A stretch of DNA of 64,000 nt, taken from positions 18,166-82,165 of the forward strand of contig PAPD01000043.1 of assembly GCA_002708765.1 (NCBI GenBank), in the 5' to 3' direction. The translations under genes and the position numbers were made by a program. The DNA comes from Gammaproteobacteria bacterium. GTDB taxonomy: Bacteria; Pseudomonadota; Gammaproteobacteria; Pseudomonadales; Azotimanducaceae. Below are positions 40,063-51,917 of this stretch, piece after piece. Each line of letters starts with the position of its first letter. Position 1 is the stretch's first letter. The notes beneath the pieces were generated by a model. That model was given only the letters and a program-made list of their open reading frames with translations, did not search any database and was not told the DNA's origin.

Positions 40063-41778
40063 ATGAGTGATAGTTTCGCAGAACTTTTTGAGGAGAGCCT
40101 TAAAACTGTCGATATGAATTCTGGATCGATCGTTATGGGTGAAGTTGTCGATATAGATAGTGAATGGGTTACGGTGCATGCGGGATTAAAATCTGAAGGA
40201 GTGATCCCCAGATCCCAGTTTCTGCAAGAAGGCGGAGAACTTGAAGTCAAAATAGGAGATAAAGTTCAAGTTAGTATGGACGCTGTTGATGATGGGTTTG
40301 GCGAGACATTATTATCGAGAGAAAAAGCTAAGCGAGCAGAATCCTGGCAGATGTTAGAAAAGGTTTACGAGACGCAAGAAGTAATAACAGGCTATATCAG
40401 TGGAAGAGTAAAAGGAGGATTCACTGTTGAAGTGCGTGATATAAGAGCTTTTTTGCCTGGATCCCTTGTTGACGTCAGACCTCTTCGAGAAAACGAGCAA
40501 CTTGAAGGTCGTGAAATGGAGTTTAAGGTAATAAAGCTCGACCAAAAAAGAAATAATGTAGTGGTTTCCAGACGCAGTGTTTTAGAGCAAGAAAATAGTG
40601 AAGAGAGACAAGCGCTACTTACTTCGTTACAGGAAGGGCAGCAAGTTAAGGGTATTGTAAAGAATTTAACTGATTACGGAGCCTTTGTTGATTTGGGTGG
40701 TGTTGATGGGTTGCTTCATATCACTGATATGGCATGGAAGCGTATAAAACATCCTGGTGAAATCGTAGACGTTGGCGATGAAATCGACGTGAAGGTACTG
40801 AAGTTCGATAGGGAGCGTAATAGAGTTTCCTTGGGACTGAAGCAGTTAGGTGAAGATCCCTGGGTTGCTATTACTAAAAGATATCCTGAAGGAGCGAGAG
40901 CAACCGCTAGGGTAACTAATTTGACCGATTATGGGTGTTTTGCTGAGATTGAAGAAGGGGTAGAAGGTCTTGTCCATGTCTCGGAGATGGATTGGACGAA
41001 TAGAAACATTCATCCTAGTAAAGTAGTTCAGGTAGGGGATGAGGTTGAAGTAATGGTTCTTGACATTGATGAAGAGCGTCGTCGCATATCTCTAGGTATA
41101 AAACAGTGTCTGGGTAACCCTTGGGAAGAGTTTGAAAAAAGTCAGGTTAAGGGAGATAAGATAAAAGGTTATATCAAATCTATAACTGACTTCGGGATAT
41201 TTATAGGGCTTGATGGAAATATCGATGGTTTGGTTCATTTGTCGGATATTTCATGGAATGAAGCTGGCGAGCAGGCGGTGAGGCGTTTTACCAAAGGCGA
41301 TGAAATAGAAACAGTGATTTTGTCCATTGACGCTGAAAGAGAAAGAATTTCACTCGGATTGAAACAGCTAGAGGCCGACCCATTTTTGAACTATGTTTCA
41401 GAAAATGATCGTGGTTCGGTAGTGTTGGGAAAGGTAAAAGAAGTCGAAGCCAAACAGGCTATCTTGTCGCTTGCTGAAGAGGTTGATGCTGTATTGAAAG
41501 TCGGCGAAATTAGTATAGAGAGAGTAGAGGATGCTCGTAATTCGCTATCAGTTGGGGAAGATATTGAAGTAGCTATTACATTGGTTGATAGAAAAACAAG
41601 ATCAATTAATGTTTCTATTAAGGCTAAGGCCATGGCCGAAGAAGAGATGGCAGTCAGAGAGCACCGAGATAAGGAAGAAGATGTTCAGCCGACTACCATT
41701 GGAGATTTGATAAAGAGACAAATGGATGAAGCCGAAGATGTTGAAGATGTGGAAGATGTGGAAGGAGAAAACTCCTAG
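40063..41778 (+). CDS. rpsA: 30S ribosomal protein S1
   Basis: 571 residues with six S1 (OB-fold) repeats. The first two (about 22-90 and 108-175) bind the ribosome and the later four bind mRNA. Clear signatures are 'VVSRRSVLE', '[20 protein letters not shown]', '[19 protein letters not shown]', '[20 protein letters not shown]'. S1 brings mRNAs to the ribosome, which matters here because many genes in the window lack strong ribosome-binding sites. The acidic tail ends in a threefold EDV repeat. Confidence 0.97.
   Translation: MSDSFAELFEESLKTVDMNSGSIVMGEVVDIDSEWVTVHAGLKSEGVIPRSQFLQEGGELEVKIGDKVQVSMDAVDDGFGETLLSREKAKRAESWQMLEKVYETQEVITGYISGRVKGGFTVEVRDIRAFLPGSLVDVRPLRENEQLEGREMEFKVIKLDQKRNNVVVSRRSVLEQENSEERQALLTSLQEGQQVKGIVKNLTDYGAFVDLGGVDGLLHITDMAWKRIKHPGEIVDVGDEIDVKVLKFDRERNRVSLGLKQLGEDPWVAITKRYPEGARATARVTNLTDYGCFAEIEEGVEGLVHVSEMDWTNRNIHPSKVVQVGDEVEVMVLDIDEERRRISLGIKQCLGNPWEEFEKSQVKGDKIKGYIKSITDFGIFIGLDGNIDGLVHLSDISWNEAGEQAVRRFTKGDEIETVILSIDAERERISLGLKQLEADPFLNYVSENDRGSVVLGKVKEVEAKQAILSLAEEVDAVLKVGEISIERVEDARNSLSVGEDIEVAITLVDRKTRSINVSIKAKAMAEEEMAVREHRDKEEDVQPTTIGDLIKRQMDEAEDVEDVEDVEGENS
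41734..41760 (+). repeat. 9-bp tandem repeat (3 copies) in the rpsA 3' end
   Basis: Three copies of GAAGATGT(T/G) encode Glu-Asp-Val three times at the S1 C-terminus. In-frame and therefore free to change copy number without breaking the gene. Confidence 0.85.
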
Positions 41779-41793
41779 GTAGCCAGGTAAGCA

Positions 41794-42114
41794 ATGACTA
41801 AATCCGACTTAATTGAAAAAATAGCTTTATCTCAAGGGCAGCTTGCGTTTAAAGATATCGAGTTATCGGTAAAGCTGATTATTGACCATATGGCCCAGGC
41901 ACTGTCTGCTGGAGAAAGAATAGAGATAAGAGGTTTCGGAAGTTTTTCGCTTCATTATCGAGCTCCTCGTAAGGGAAGGAATCCGAAAACCGGACAAACA
42001 GTGGAGCTGATGGGAAAATATGTACCGCATTTTAAACCCGGAAAAGCGCTTAGGGAACGGGTTAATGCATCTCTTTCATATAGCGAAAAACCAGGCATTC
42101 AGCCCTTTGAATAG
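41794..42114 (+). CDS. ihfB: Integration host factor subunit beta
   Basis: DNA-bending HU-family protein, 106 residues. '[21 protein letters not shown]' contains the family signature (core 'RKGRNPKTG'), and the intercalating Pro of the beta arm follows. The C-terminal '[16 protein letters not shown]' is typical of the beta subunit. Its alpha partner, ihfA, is at 51609. 15-bp gap after rpsA, the standard arrangement. Confidence 0.96.
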   Translation: MTKSDLIEKIALSQGQLAFKDIELSVKLIIDHMAQALSAGERIEIRGFGSFSLHYRAPRKGRNPKTGQTVELMGKYVPHFKPGKALRERVNASLSYSEKPGIQPFE

Positions 42115-42168
42115 GTTTTGTGAATGGTTCGATTAGCGACATGTTAAAATTCTTGCTTGATATGTAGG

Positions 42169-42426
42169 ATGGTTTTCCTTAAAAGAGCTCTGTTCTTGTC
42201 CAGCTTTGTCCTGATCTTTTTCTTAGGTCTTATGTTGTCGGTCGATAATAGTGAGCTCGTTAGTCTAAAATTTCTTGGATTTCATGCGCGCCCTTGGCCG
42301 ATATCTTGGTGGATGTTGGTGGCTTTTATCATAGGTACTGTCTTGGGGTATTTAATTTCATTGATTTCCATCCTAAGGTTAAAAATAAAGCTAAAGACAG
42401 CCACAAAATCCGATTTTGAGAAATAG
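42169..42426 (+). CDS. lapA: LapA-domain membrane protein
   Basis: A small inner-membrane protein with two transmembrane segments (about 6-24 and 42-64) and a basic cytoplasmic tail, fitting the LapA/YciS family. In E. coli LapA works with LapB to control LpxC and lipopolysaccharide amount; no lapB follows here. ATG 42169 (85 residues) is chosen; a TTG four codons earlier is in frame. Next to ihfB as in other gammaproteobacteria. Confidence 0.8.
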   Translation: MVFLKRALFLSSFVLIFFLGLMLSVDNSELVSLKFLGFHARPWPISWWMLVAFIIGTVLGYLISLISILRLKIKLKTATKSDFEK

Positions 42427-42512
42427 TCATAGTTTTTTCTTTGAGCTGAACTGCTCGAGTGCTATAAAAATTGCGTTGGGCTGTTCATAGCAGCATTAGA
42501 AATCTAGTATAT

Positions 42513-42588
42513 TGGCTCCCCGACCTGGGCTCGAACCAGGGACCCAATGATTAACAGTCATTTGCTCTACCAACTGAGCTATCGGGGA
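42513..42588 (-). tRNA. tRNA-Asn (GTT)
   Basis: A 76-nt cloverleaf on the minus strand with encoded CCA. Acceptor stem TCCCCGA/TCGGGGA, D-arm GCTC...GAGC, anticodon loop CTGTTAA with GTT, T-arm CCTGG-TTCGAGC-CCAGG. All stems pair. It stands alone between lapA and uvrB, opposite to both genes. Confidence 0.97.
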
Positions 42589-42669
42589 AAACACAATACG
42601 GAGAGGAGTTTAAAGACGATGCTCGAGGTCGTCAATAACCATTAGCATACCATTTAACAGCAGACTGAT

Positions 42670-44682
42670 ATGTCGAACAAAAAATTCAGAATTCGTTCCA
42701 ACTATATGCCTTCCGGAGATCAGCCTTCAGCGATTACCAGTCTCGTAGAAGGACTGGAATCGGGTTTAGCTTACCAAACTCTTCTGGGTGTTACCGGGTC
42801 GGGGAAAACATTTACCATCGCCAATGTCATAGAAAAAATCCAGAGACCGACTTTGGTTATGGCACCGAATAAGACTTTGGCGGCTCAATTGTATGGCGAA
42901 TTCAAAGAATTTTTCCCCGAGAATGCCGTTGAATATTTTGTTTCCTACTATGATTACTATCAACCTGAGGCTTATGTGCCCGCTTCCGATACTTATATCG
43001 AGAAAGATGCGAGTATTAATGAACACATTGAGCAAATGAGATTGTCGGCTACTAAAGCTCTCCTTGAAAGAAAAGATACTATAGTTGTTGCTTCAGTTTC
43101 AGCGATCTATGGGCTTGGTGATCCTGAGACTTACTTTAAGATGGTCATGCATCTTGATCGTGGGGATAGAGTTGATCAGAGATGGATTCTTAGAAGATTA
43201 ACCGACATGCAATATACAAGAAACGAGACAGAGCTCAGAAGGTCTTCGTATCGAGTTAGAGGAGATGTAATAGATATCTTTCCGGCTGAATCGGAAAAAG
43301 AAGCAATTAGAGTTGAGCTATTCGATGATGAGATCGAAGGACTGTCATTTTTTGATCCTCTTACAGGAGAAATTATACGGAAAGTTTCGCGAGTAACGGT
43401 ATTTCCTAAGACCCATTATGTGACTCCGCAAGAGACCTTGGATCATGCTGCTAGATTAATAGACGAGGAATTAGAAGACAGACTTAGGGAATTGAAAGAG
43501 TCTAATAAATTAGTTGAAGCTCAGCGTCTTGAGCAGCGTACTAAGTTTGATCTTGAGATGATGAAAGAACTGGGTTTTTGTAGTGGAATAGAAAACTATT
43601 CGCGATATCTTTCGGGAAGGGGCGTCGGTGAATCACCACCTACTCTCTACGATTACTTGCCTAATAGTGCTCTTCTGGTTATCGATGAATCACATGTTGG
43701 AGTTCCTCAGCTGGGAGCCATGTATAAAGGCGATAGGTCTAGAAAAGAAACTCTGGTTAATTTCGGTTTTCGTTTGCCTTCGGCTTTAGATAACAGACCT
43801 TTGAGATTTGAAGAGTGGGAAGCGAAACCAGTGCAAGCAATTTTTGTTTCCGCTACCCCAGGACCTTACGAGATCAAAAAATCGGGACAAATTGCTGAGC
43901 AGTTGGTTCGACCCACTGGATTGGTGGACCCCGCGGTTGAAATAAGACCAGCAAGTAGTCAGGTTGACGACGTGTTGGAAGAGATAGGTAAAAAGGTCGC
44001 CTTGAATGAGAGGGTTCTTATCACGACTCTAACTAAGCGAATGGCAGAAAATTTGACTGATTATCTTGGTGATAACGGAGTTAGGGTTCGGTACCTTCAT
44101 TCTGATATAGATACTGTGGAAAGAATAGAAATTATTCGTGACCTTAGATTAGGGGAATTCGATGTTTTGGTGGGAATTAATCTTCTTAGAGAAGGTTTGG
44201 ATATGCCGGAAGTTTCTTTAGTAGCTATTTTTGATGCAGACAAAGAAGGCTTTCTGAGATCCGAAAGATCTTTGATTCAAACCATTGGGAGGGCTGCTCG
44301 AAATATAAACGGAAGTGCAATTTTGTATGCTGACAGGAAGACTGATTCTATGGAACGAGCTATTATTGAAACTGAGAGGCGAAGAGAAAAGCAGCTCAAA
44401 TACAATGCTGAGCATAAAATTGTTCCTAAAGGAATAGAAAGAGAAGTTAACGACGTGTTAGAGGGAGTTCATGTCGTGCGGATAAACGGGAAAGGAGTAA
44501 GCCAGAGGTCAGAGAGAAGAAAAAGCGTCAGCGATAAACCCATGAATCGTGAGCAGCTTGAAAAAGATATTTCTTCTTTGGAACAGAAAATGTTCGAGCA
44601 TGCGAAGGAGTTAAGGTTTGAAGAAGCAGCTAGTGCTCGAGATCAAGTAGAGGAGTTGCGGCAAGAATTTATGAGGCTTTAA
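42670..44682 (+). CDS. uvrB: Excinuclease ABC subunit B
   Basis: Damage-verification helicase of nucleotide excision repair, 670 residues. Walker A '[14 protein letters not shown]'; beta-hairpin '[20 protein letters not shown]'; '[15 protein letters not shown]'; helicase motifs 'FVSATPG' and '[18 protein letters not shown]'; and motif VI 'QTIGRAARN'. A C-terminal UVR domain ('[15 protein letters not shown]') binds UvrC. Monocistronic, flanked by two tRNA genes. Confidence 0.98.
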   Translation: MSNKKFRIRSNYMPSGDQPSAITSLVEGLESGLAYQTLLGVTGSGKTFTIANVIEKIQRPTLVMAPNKTLAAQLYGEFKEFFPENAVEYFVSYYDYYQPEAYVPASDTYIEKDASINEHIEQMRLSATKALLERKDTIVVASVSAIYGLGDPETYFKMVMHLDRGDRVDQRWILRRLTDMQYTRNETELRRSSYRVRGDVIDIFPAESEKEAIRVELFDDEIEGLSFFDPLTGEIIRKVSRVTVFPKTHYVTPQETLDHAARLIDEELEDRLRELKESNKLVEAQRLEQRTKFDLEMMKELGFCSGIENYSRYLSGRGVGESPPTLYDYLPNSALLVIDESHVGVPQLGAMYKGDRSRKETLVNFGFRLPSALDNRPLRFEEWEAKPVQAIFVSATPGPYEIKKSGQIAEQLVRPTGLVDPAVEIRPASSQVDDVLEEIGKKVALNERVLITTLTKRMAENLTDYLGDNGVRVRYLHSDIDTVERIEIIRDLRLGEFDVLVGINLLREGLDMPEVSLVAIFDADKEGFLRSERSLIQTIGRAARNINGSAILYADRKTDSMERAIIETERRREKQLKYNAEHKIVPKGIEREVNDVLEGVHVVRINGKGVSQRSERRKSVSDKPMNREQLEKDISSLEQKMFEHAKELRFEEAASARDQVEELRQEFMRL

Positions 44683-44808
44683 GATTATTCTTGATCGAGC
44701 GTATGAGCAAGGGATAGGTGTTCCTGAGTAAAGCTTCTTTGTGTAAAATGTTATCGCGTTTAATAATGATGATCAGTCCCGCAATTTTGATTGTTTGTGA
44801 GTTCTAAT

Positions 44809-44885
44809 AGGAATGTAGCTCAGTTGGTTAGAGCATCGTCTCGACAAGGCGAGGGTCGTCGGTTCGAATCCGACCATTCCTACCA
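44809..44885 (+). tRNA. tRNA-Val (GAC), with C at position 33
   Basis: A 77-nt cloverleaf with encoded CCA. Acceptor AGGAATG/CATTCCT, D-arm GCTC/GAGC, anticodon stem TCGTC/GGCGA (one T-G pair), T-arm GTCGG-TTCGAAT-CCGAC. The anticodon loop is TCGACAA, so the anticodon is GAC (Val) but position 33, almost always T, is C. All stems are intact, so the gene looks functional. 63 bp upstream of thrS. Confidence 0.92.
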
Positions 44886-44948
44886 AATTCGATTTATTGG
44901 CTGGGGAAAGAAGCAATTGGTAACTGGTTCAGCTAGAGAGAAACTTAT

Positions 44949-46880
44949 ATGTTTAGTGTTACCCTTCCGGATGGAAGTCAGAGAAATTTCGATAGTCCTT
45001 TAACTGTTTATGACTTGGCAAAATGTATTGGTCCTGGATTGGCTAAAGCAACCATCGCAGGAGAAATTAACGGTGTTTTGTGTGACGCCTGCGATTTTAT
45101 TGATGGCGATGCGGATGTTCGAATAATAACTTCGAAAGATGAAGAAGGCTTGGAAATCATAAGGCATTCATGCGCTCACCTGATAGGGCATGCAGTAAAA
45201 CAGTTGTATCCTGAAGCGAAAATGGTTATTGGTCCGGTTATAGAAAATGGTTTCTATTACGATATTTCAGTTGAAACACCGTTTTCGGTCGACGATTTAA
45301 GTGGCATAGAAGTCCGAATGAAAGAGTTGATATCTTCCGAGTACGATATAGTTAAAAGGGTGACGCCTAGAGAGCAGGTAATCGCTGAGTTTGGTGCAAG
45401 AGGAGAAGAGTATAAATTAAGACTTATTGATGAAATGCCTGAAGAGAAGGAAATGGGTTTGTATTATCATCAAGAATATCTTGATATGTGTCGGGGGCCC
45501 CATGTTCCGAACACAAGATTTTTGAAGCATTTTAGACTCATGAAAGTTTCTGGTGCTTATTGGCGAGGAGATTCTCAAAATGAAATGTTACAGAGAGTCT
45601 ACGGCACTGCATGGCCTGATAAGAAAAGCCTTGAAACTTACCTAAGTCGTTTGGAAGAATCTGAGAAAAGAGACCACAGAAAGCTGGGGACTAAATATGA
45701 ACTGTTTCATGTGCAAGAAGAAGCGCCTGGAATGGTTTTCTGGCATCCAAAGGGTTGGCAAATCTGGCAAACAATAGAGCAGTATATTCGGATTATACAA
45801 GACAAGAATGGATACCATGAGATTAAAACTCCTCAATTAGTGGATATGTCTTTGTGGGAAGCCTCTGGCCATGCAGATAAATTTGATGGCGGCATGTATA
45901 AGGTGACGTCAGAAAATAGAGAGTTTGCTATTAAACCGATGAATTGTCCTTGTCATGTTCAGGTGTATAACGCTCGACTCAAAAGTTATCGGGATTTGCC
46001 AATTCGTTTAGCTGAATTCGGTTCATGTCATAGAAATGAGGCCTCAGGAACCCTTCAAGGCACCATGAGAGTGAGAGGGTTCGTCCAAGACGATGCTCAT
46101 ATTTTCTGTGAAGAATCTCAAATTCAGGCAGAAGTTAGTGATTTTATAGACTTACTAATTATGGTTTATCGAGATTTCGGTTTTGAAGAAGTATTAATAA
46201 AGCTGTCGACTCGTCCGGACAGCCGAGTTGGCTCAGATCAGATTTGGGATAAGGCCGAGTTAAGTCTAGAGAAGGCTTTAAATTCGAAAGGTCTGGATTG
46301 GGAATATTTGCCCGGCGAAGGCGCTTTTTATGGGCCAAAAATAGAGTTTTCGTTAAAAGATTGTATAGGAAGGATCTGGCAATGTGGAACTATTCAAGTC
46401 GATTTTTCTATGCCAGAACGTTTAGGGGCGACTTATGTTGGAGAAGAGGGAAGCAAAAAAGTTCCTGTAATGCTGCATAGAGCGATAATTGGTTCTTTTG
46501 AGCGATTTATCGGGATATTGATAGAGCATTATGGAGGTGATTTCCCAATATGGCTTGCGCCTGTGCAGGTGATCATATGCAATATTTCTGATGGACAAGC
46601 ACATCATGTTTCCGCGCTAGCTGAAGAGCTTAGCGAGTTAGGTTATCGAGCCGATTCTGATCTAAGAAACGAAAAGATAGGATTCAAGATTAGAGAGCAT
46701 ACAATACAAAGAACTCCCTATATCCTCGTAATAGGAGCTAAAGAAGTGCAAGAAAATATGGTGTCTGTTAGAACTCGGTACGGAAAAAATCTTGGAAAAA
46801 TGTCTTTGGAGCACTTCGTCGCTATGTTGAAAGATGATGTTAGTCAAAAGAGTAGAGCAAATAATAATGACGAATCCTAG
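44949..46880 (+). CDS. thrS: Threonyl-tRNA synthetase
   Basis: Class II synthetase of 643 residues. The N-terminal TGS domain (about 1-60) is followed by the editing domain with '[16 protein letters not shown]'. The catalytic core has the zinc Cys in '[10 protein letters not shown]', motif 2 '[21 protein letters not shown]' (core 'RNEASGTL') and motif 3 '[20 protein letters not shown]' (core '[11 protein letters not shown]'). The C-terminal anticodon-binding domain begins near residue 535. First gene of the translation operon with infC, rpmI, rplT, pheS, pheT and ihfA. Confidence 0.98.
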   Translation: MFSVTLPDGSQRNFDSPLTVYDLAKCIGPGLAKATIAGEINGVLCDACDFIDGDADVRIITSKDEEGLEIIRHSCAHLIGHAVKQLYPEAKMVIGPVIENGFYYDISVETPFSVDDLSGIEVRMKELISSEYDIVKRVTPREQVIAEFGARGEEYKLRLIDEMPEEKEMGLYYHQEYLDMCRGPHVPNTRFLKHFRLMKVSGAYWRGDSQNEMLQRVYGTAWPDKKSLETYLSRLEESEKRDHRKLGTKYELFHVQEEAPGMVFWHPKGWQIWQTIEQYIRIIQDKNGYHEIKTPQLVDMSLWEASGHADKFDGGMYKVTSENREFAIKPMNCPCHVQVYNARLKSYRDLPIRLAEFGSCHRNEASGTLQGTMRVRGFVQDDAHIFCEESQIQAEVSDFIDLLIMVYRDFGFEEVLIKLSTRPDSRVGSDQIWDKAELSLEKALNSKGLDWEYLPGEGAFYGPKIEFSLKDCIGRIWQCGTIQVDFSMPERLGATYVGEEGSKKVPVMLHRAIIGSFERFIGILIEHYGGDFPIWLAPVQVIICNISDGQAHHVSALAEELSELGYRADSDLRNEKIGFKIREHTIQRTPYILVIGAKEVQENMVSVRTRYGKNLGKMSLEHFVAMLKDDVSQKSRANNNDES

Positions 46881-46888
46881 GATTTTGA

Positions 46889-46894
46889 TATAAT
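46889..46894 (+). promoter_or_regulatory. Possible internal promoter (-10) for infC
   Basis: Perfect TATAAT just after the thrS stop, 35 bp before the infC start. No convincing -35 hexamer. In E. coli infC also has promoters inside the thrS region, so an internal promoter is plausible. Confidence 0.35.
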
Positions 46895-46928
46895 CCGCGT
46901 CCTTACTAGATTTGAGGGAGACTAATTT

Positions 46929-47483
46929 ATCAAAGAAAACTCAAAAAAATCTCGGATAAACGAAGAGATAGATGTGCCGACGGTTAGACTAATCGGAGCC
47001 GACGGAGAGCAGGTAGGGATAGTTCCAATTGAGGACGCGTTAACAGCGGCCAAATCAGAAAAATTAGACCTAGTGGAAATAGCACCGTTAGCTGACCCGG
47101 TGGTCTGTAAGATATTAGATTATGGGAAGCATGTTTTTGACGCAAAAAAGGGAAAGGCTGCGGCAAGAAAAAAGCAGCGACGAGTGCAAGTTAAAGAAAT
47201 GAAGTTTCGGCCTAGTACGGAAGAAGGCGATTATCAGGTAAAACTTAGAAATCTTACCAGATTTTTAAATGATGGAGACAAAGCTAAGGTTACTCTTAGG
47301 TTCAGAGGCAGAGAGATGGCTCATCAGGAATTAGGTATGGAGCTTTTAAAAAGAATTGAAAATGATTTAATAGAGATAGGTAGTGTCGAGATGTATCCTA
47401 AGATGGAGGGAAGACAATTAACCATGGTGCTTGGACCAAACACTAAAAAGAAAGGAAATGCCGGTTCTTCAGATTTAAGTTAG
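46929..47483 (+). CDS. infC: Translation initiation factor IF-3 (ATC start)
   Basis: IF-3 checks start-codon pairing on the 30S subunit. Starting at ATC 46929 gives 184 residues, close to the usual ~180. The upstream frame is stopped by TAA at 46923-46925. GGGAG (46916-46920) stands 8 bp before the ATC. The N-terminal codons then read '[18 protein letters not shown]', matching the conserved IF-3 opening (R-I-N-x-E-I). A GTG at 46974 would delete that motif and has no ribosome-binding site. Non-standard infC starts are known to allow IF-3 to repress its own translation. The C-domain has '[19 protein letters not shown]' and '[16 protein letters not shown]'. Confidence 0.93.
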   Translation: MKENSKKSRINEEIDVPTVRLIGADGEQVGIVPIEDALTAAKSEKLDLVEIAPLADPVVCKILDYGKHVFDAKKGKAAARKKQRRVQVKEMKFRPSTEEGDYQVKLRNLTRFLNDGDKAKVTLRFRGREMAHQELGMELLKRIENDLIEIGSVEMYPKMEGRQLTMVLGPNTKKKGNAGSSDLS

Positions 47484-47566
47484 GGCTGGTATTAAAATTG
47501 TTAAATTCGATTGAGAGAAAAAGATTGGCATGGTTTTTAGTCGAAAAATTAAAAATGGAGTAGAAA

Positions 47567-47758
47567 ATGCCGAAAATGAAAACGAGTAGCGGTGCTGCGA
47601 AGAGATTTAAACGAACAGGCAAAGGTTATAAGCATCGTCGATCATTCAGGAATCACATCCTGACCAAAAAAAGCACTAAGAGAAAGAGACATCTGAGAGG
47701 TATGAAAGATATCTCACAGTCAGATGCTCCATTAATAAAACGTATGCTAGGAGAATAA
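47567..47758 (+). CDS. rpmI: 50S ribosomal protein L35
   Basis: A 63-residue, very basic protein beginning '[20 protein letters not shown]' and containing '[21 protein letters not shown]', both typical of L35. Ribosome-binding site GGAG about 8 bp upstream of the ATG. 3 bp before rplT, with which it is translationally linked; in E. coli L20 represses this pair. Confidence 0.97.
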   Translation: MPKMKTSSGAAKRFKRTGKGYKHRRSFRNHILTKKSTKRKRHLRGMKDISQSDAPLIKRMLGE

Positions 47759-47761
47759 TAG

Positions 47762-48121
47762 GTGCCCAGAATAAAACGAGGTGTGACTGCGCATAAAAAA
47801 CATAAGAAGGTGTTGAAGGCAGCGAAAGGATATTATGGCGCTCGATCTAGGATATATAGAGTAGCGAAACAGGCCGTGACAAAAGCTGGCCAGTACGCTT
47901 ATAGAGATAGAAGAGTAAGAAAAAGGATGTTTCGTTCTCTCTGGATTCAGAGAATCAATGCGGCCGCAAGGGAATGCGGGATGTCTTATAGTTCGTTTAT
48001 GGATGGTTTAAGAAAGCAGAATATAGAAGTTGATAGACGAGTTTTAGCGGATCTTGCGCTGAACAAGAAAGATGCCTTCTCAGCTTTGGCGGAAAAAGCT
48101 AAAGAATCAAAAGCTGCCTAA
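47762..48121 (+). CDS. rplT: 50S ribosomal protein L20
   Basis: Early assembly protein binding 23S rRNA, 119 residues. N-terminal basic tail '[20 protein letters not shown]' and '[20 protein letters not shown]' are diagnostic. Starts with GTG 3 bp after rpmI, consistent with coupled translation. Confidence 0.97.
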   Translation: MPRIKRGVTAHKKHKKVLKAAKGYYGARSRIYRVAKQAVTKAGQYAYRDRRVRKRMFRSLWIQRINAAARECGMSYSSFMDGLRKQNIEVDRRVLADLALNKKDAFSALAEKAKESKAA

Positions 48122-48140
48122 CTGAATATCATGACAATGA

Positions 48141-49190
<1,050 letters not shown>

Positions 49191-49198
49191 GAGTCTAA

Positions 49199-51604
49199 AT
49201 GAAGTTTAGCGAGATATGGCTTCGAGAATTTGTAAACCCAGATATTGATACGCAAACTCTCACTAGCCAGTTGACAATGGCAGGGCTGGAAGTTGACGAA
49301 GTTTCGCTCCCTTCAACTGAAATCAAGAATGTATTCGTTTCCGAGATAGTTTCTATTGCAGAGCATCCGGATGCAGATAATTTGCGTGTATGCGAAGTTT
49401 TTTCGGGAACGGAAAATCTCCAGATTGTATGTGGAGCAAAGAATATTAGAGTTGGGATGCGTGTTGTTTTGGCAACGGTCGATGCTGAGCTTTCTGATAG
49501 AAAAATAAAAAAAACAAAAATTAGAGGAACTCAGTCTTATGGAATGCTGTGTTCGGAAAAAGAATTAGGCATCGGTGATGATCAGTCTGGTGTTATGGAG
49601 TTGCCTCAGGAAGCTCCGGTTGGTATGCAGATATCTGAGTATCTGAAGCTTGAGGATTCTATAATAGATGTTGATCTCACTCCGAACAGAGGCGATTGCC
49701 TTTCGATAATTGGTTTAGCTAGAGAGGTTGGATTGATGAACGGGTTAGATATATCTATCCCTTCTGCGGCTGACCTAAATGTGAGCGCCCCGGATACGGT
49801 GAAAGTTAATCTTTTTGCTGGAGAAGATTGTCCAAGGTTTGTAGGAAGGGTAATAAAAGATATAAGCCCTCGTGCTGCCACTCCTATATGGATGAGAGAA
49901 AAGCTTAGGCGGTCAGGAATTAGGTCTGTTGATCCTATAGTTGATGTAACCAATTACGTAATGCTCGAGTTTGGTCAGCCGCTTCATGCCTATGACTTAG
50001 AAAAGCTAAATGGTGAGATTACGGTTAGAAGATCAAAAAAAGGGGAGGCGCTTACACTATTGGATGGGACTGAAATCCAGACACATGAAAATTCGTTGTT
50101 AATAGCTGATGATTCGGGTCCCATCGGATTGGCCGGAATTATGGGAGGGCAAAGGACAGCTGTTTCTAAGGATACGAATCACATTTTTTTGGAAAGCGCG
50201 TTCTTTTCTCCACTATCTTTGGCCGGAAAGGCAAGGTCCTATGGGCTGTCTACTGATGCCGCCTATCGGTTTGAACGAGGAGTTGACTGGCAAGGACAGG
50301 AGCAAGCGATTCGTCGCGCGACCGAACTCTTGCAGGAAATTGTAGGTGGAGAAGTTGGACCGATTATCAACCAATCAGACGAAGTTTATCTTCCAGAACT
50401 GAAGAAAGTGAATCTGAGGAAAAAACAAATTCGAAGAGTGCTAGGTGTATCTATAGAAGATGAGAAAGTCGCTGAAATTTTTTCTAGATTGGGGTTCGGA
50501 ACCACAGCCCATGAAATAGAGGAAGATTTCGTCTGGGAAGTTAGTGTTCCATCACATCGTTTTGACATAAATATTGAAGTAGACTTAATTGAAGAATTGA
50601 GCAGAGTGTTCGGATACGACATTCTTCCGAGCCGAACCCCTTCCGCTTACCTAAAAATGTTTCCTGCGAATGAAACGATAATCTCTACAAAAAGGATGGC
50701 AGGTCACCTTGTGTCTAGAGGGTATCATGAAGCTATCACATATAGCTTTGTTGACGCTGAGGTTTCTCGATCACTAGACCCAAAGATTAAGTTAGTTGAG
50801 CTAATCAATCCTTTATCCAAGGAAATGTCTGCAATGAGATCCAGTATATGGCCCGGATTACTAAAGGCTCTATCCCATAACATGAATCGACAGAGAGGTC
50901 GTGTTCGACTTTTTGAAATTGGGCTCTGTTTTAGCCAAAAAGAAAAATCAAAGCAGTTGTCAATATCTAACATAGATCAGAGAAAACGGCTTGCTTTTAT
51001 AGCGTCAGGGCTTCGAGACCCTGAAAATTGGGCCAGCGACGGGAAAAGAATGGATTTTTATGATTTGAAAGGAGATGTTGAAAGTCTGCTTGCCATGTCT
51101 GGAGATCAGGACCAGTTTTCTTTTGTTCGAAGTGCGAGCCTCGCGCTTAACCCCGGTCAGTCGGCTGATATTTTGTTAAAAGGAAAACCGGTTGGTCTTT
51201 TTGGTCTCTTGAATACAGACCTTCAAAAGCGCTGGGGTTTTCGCCAACAAGTTTTTCTGTGCGAAATAGATCTTTTTTCTTTTGCGAATAGAAAGACAGC
51301 AAAAAGCAAAGAGATATCCCGTTTTCCAGAAATTAGAAGAGATTTAGCGTTTATTGTCGACAAAGAAGTGGGTGTTTCTGACCTGCTTGCTCTTATAAGA
51401 AAGTGTTCAAAGAAATGGCTCGTGGAGTTAACGGGATTTGATGTTTACGAAGGAAAGGGCATTGATTCTAAAAGAAAAAGTGTAGGTTTGGGCTTGACGT
51501 TCCAAGGTGCTTCACGCACTCTTACCGATTCAGATGTCGATAAAATAATAGAAAAAGTAGTATCAGCGATAAAGACCGAATATAGAGCAATTCTAAGGGA
51601 ATAG
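49199..51604 (+). CDS. pheT: Phenylalanyl-tRNA synthetase beta subunit
   Basis: 801 residues. The N-terminal EMAP-type tRNA-binding domain (about 40-150) has 'AEHPDADNLRVCEV' and 'VCGAKNIRVGMRV'. The B3/B4 editing domain, B5 DNA-binding-like fold, catalytic-like core, and C-terminal FDX-ACB anticodon domain ('FPEIRRDLAFIVDKEV') follow in normal order. AGGAG precedes the ATG. Confidence 0.97.
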   Translation: MKFSEIWLREFVNPDIDTQTLTSQLTMAGLEVDEVSLPSTEIKNVFVSEIVSIAEHPDADNLRVCEVFSGTENLQIVCGAKNIRVGMRVVLATVDAELSDRKIKKTKIRGTQSYGMLCSEKELGIGDDQSGVMELPQEAPVGMQISEYLKLEDSIIDVDLTPNRGDCLSIIGLAREVGLMNGLDISIPSAADLNVSAPDTVKVNLFAGEDCPRFVGRVIKDISPRAATPIWMREKLRRSGIRSVDPIVDVTNYVMLEFGQPLHAYDLEKLNGEITVRRSKKGEALTLLDGTEIQTHENSLLIADDSGPIGLAGIMGGQRTAVSKDTNHIFLESAFFSPLSLAGKARSYGLSTDAAYRFERGVDWQGQEQAIRRATELLQEIVGGEVGPIINQSDEVYLPELKKVNLRKKQIRRVLGVSIEDEKVAEIFSRLGFGTTAHEIEEDFVWEVSVPSHRFDINIEVDLIEELSRVFGYDILPSRTPSAYLKMFPANETIISTKRMAGHLVSRGYHEAITYSFVDAEVSRSLDPKIKLVELINPLSKEMSAMRSSIWPGLLKALSHNMNRQRGRVRLFEIGLCFSQKEKSKQLSISNIDQRKRLAFIASGLRDPENWASDGKRMDFYDLKGDVESLLAMSGDQDQFSFVRSASLALNPGQSADILLKGKPVGLFGLLNTDLQKRWGFRQQVFLCEIDLFSFANRKTAKSKEISRFPEIRRDLAFIVDKEVGVSDLLALIRKCSKKWLVELTGFDVYEGKGIDSKRKSVGLGLTFQGASRTLTDSDVDKIIEKVVSAIKTEYRAILRE

Positions 51605-51608
51605 ATAA

Positions 51609-51917
51609 ATGGCAGCGTTAACTAAAGCTGAAATGGCAGAAAAACTTTTTGAAGATCTTGGTATAAATAAGCGCGAGGCAAAAGACGTTGTAGAGTTATT
51701 TTTCGAAGAAATCCGCGCGTCTCTTGAATCGAATGAGCAAGTAAAGCTTTCAGGATTCGGAAATTTTGATTTGAGAGATAAAGGTGAGAGGCCTGGCCGT
51801 AATCCTAAAACTGGCGAGGATATACCAATTTCTGCGAGAAGAGTGGTAACTTTTAGGCCAGGCCAGAAATTAAAAGCGAGAGTAGAAGCCTATGCCGGAC
51901 CTGAAGAAAACGAGTGA
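51609..51917 (+). CDS. ihfA: Integration host factor subunit alpha
   Basis: DNA-bending partner of IHF-beta, 102 residues. '[22 protein letters not shown]' opens the protein; '[22 protein letters not shown]' (core 'RPGRNPKTG') and '[18 protein letters not shown]' are alpha-type. Located after pheT as in E. coli and Pseudomonas. It overlaps the MerR gene by 26 bp. Confidence 0.97.
   Translation: MAALTKAEMAEKLFEDLGINKREAKDVVELFFEEIRASLESNEQVKLSGFGNFDLRDKGERPGRNPKTGEDIPISARRVVTFRPGQKLKARVEAYAGPEENE

Noticed and set aside
44791..45003. 70-residue open frame overlapping tRNA-Val(GAC) and the thrS start
   Set aside because: It reads through the tRNA gene and conflicts with the thrS N-terminus.
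46974..46976. GTG as the infC start
   Set aside because: It would delete the conserved IF-3 opening and has no ribosome-binding site; the ATC at 46929 has one.
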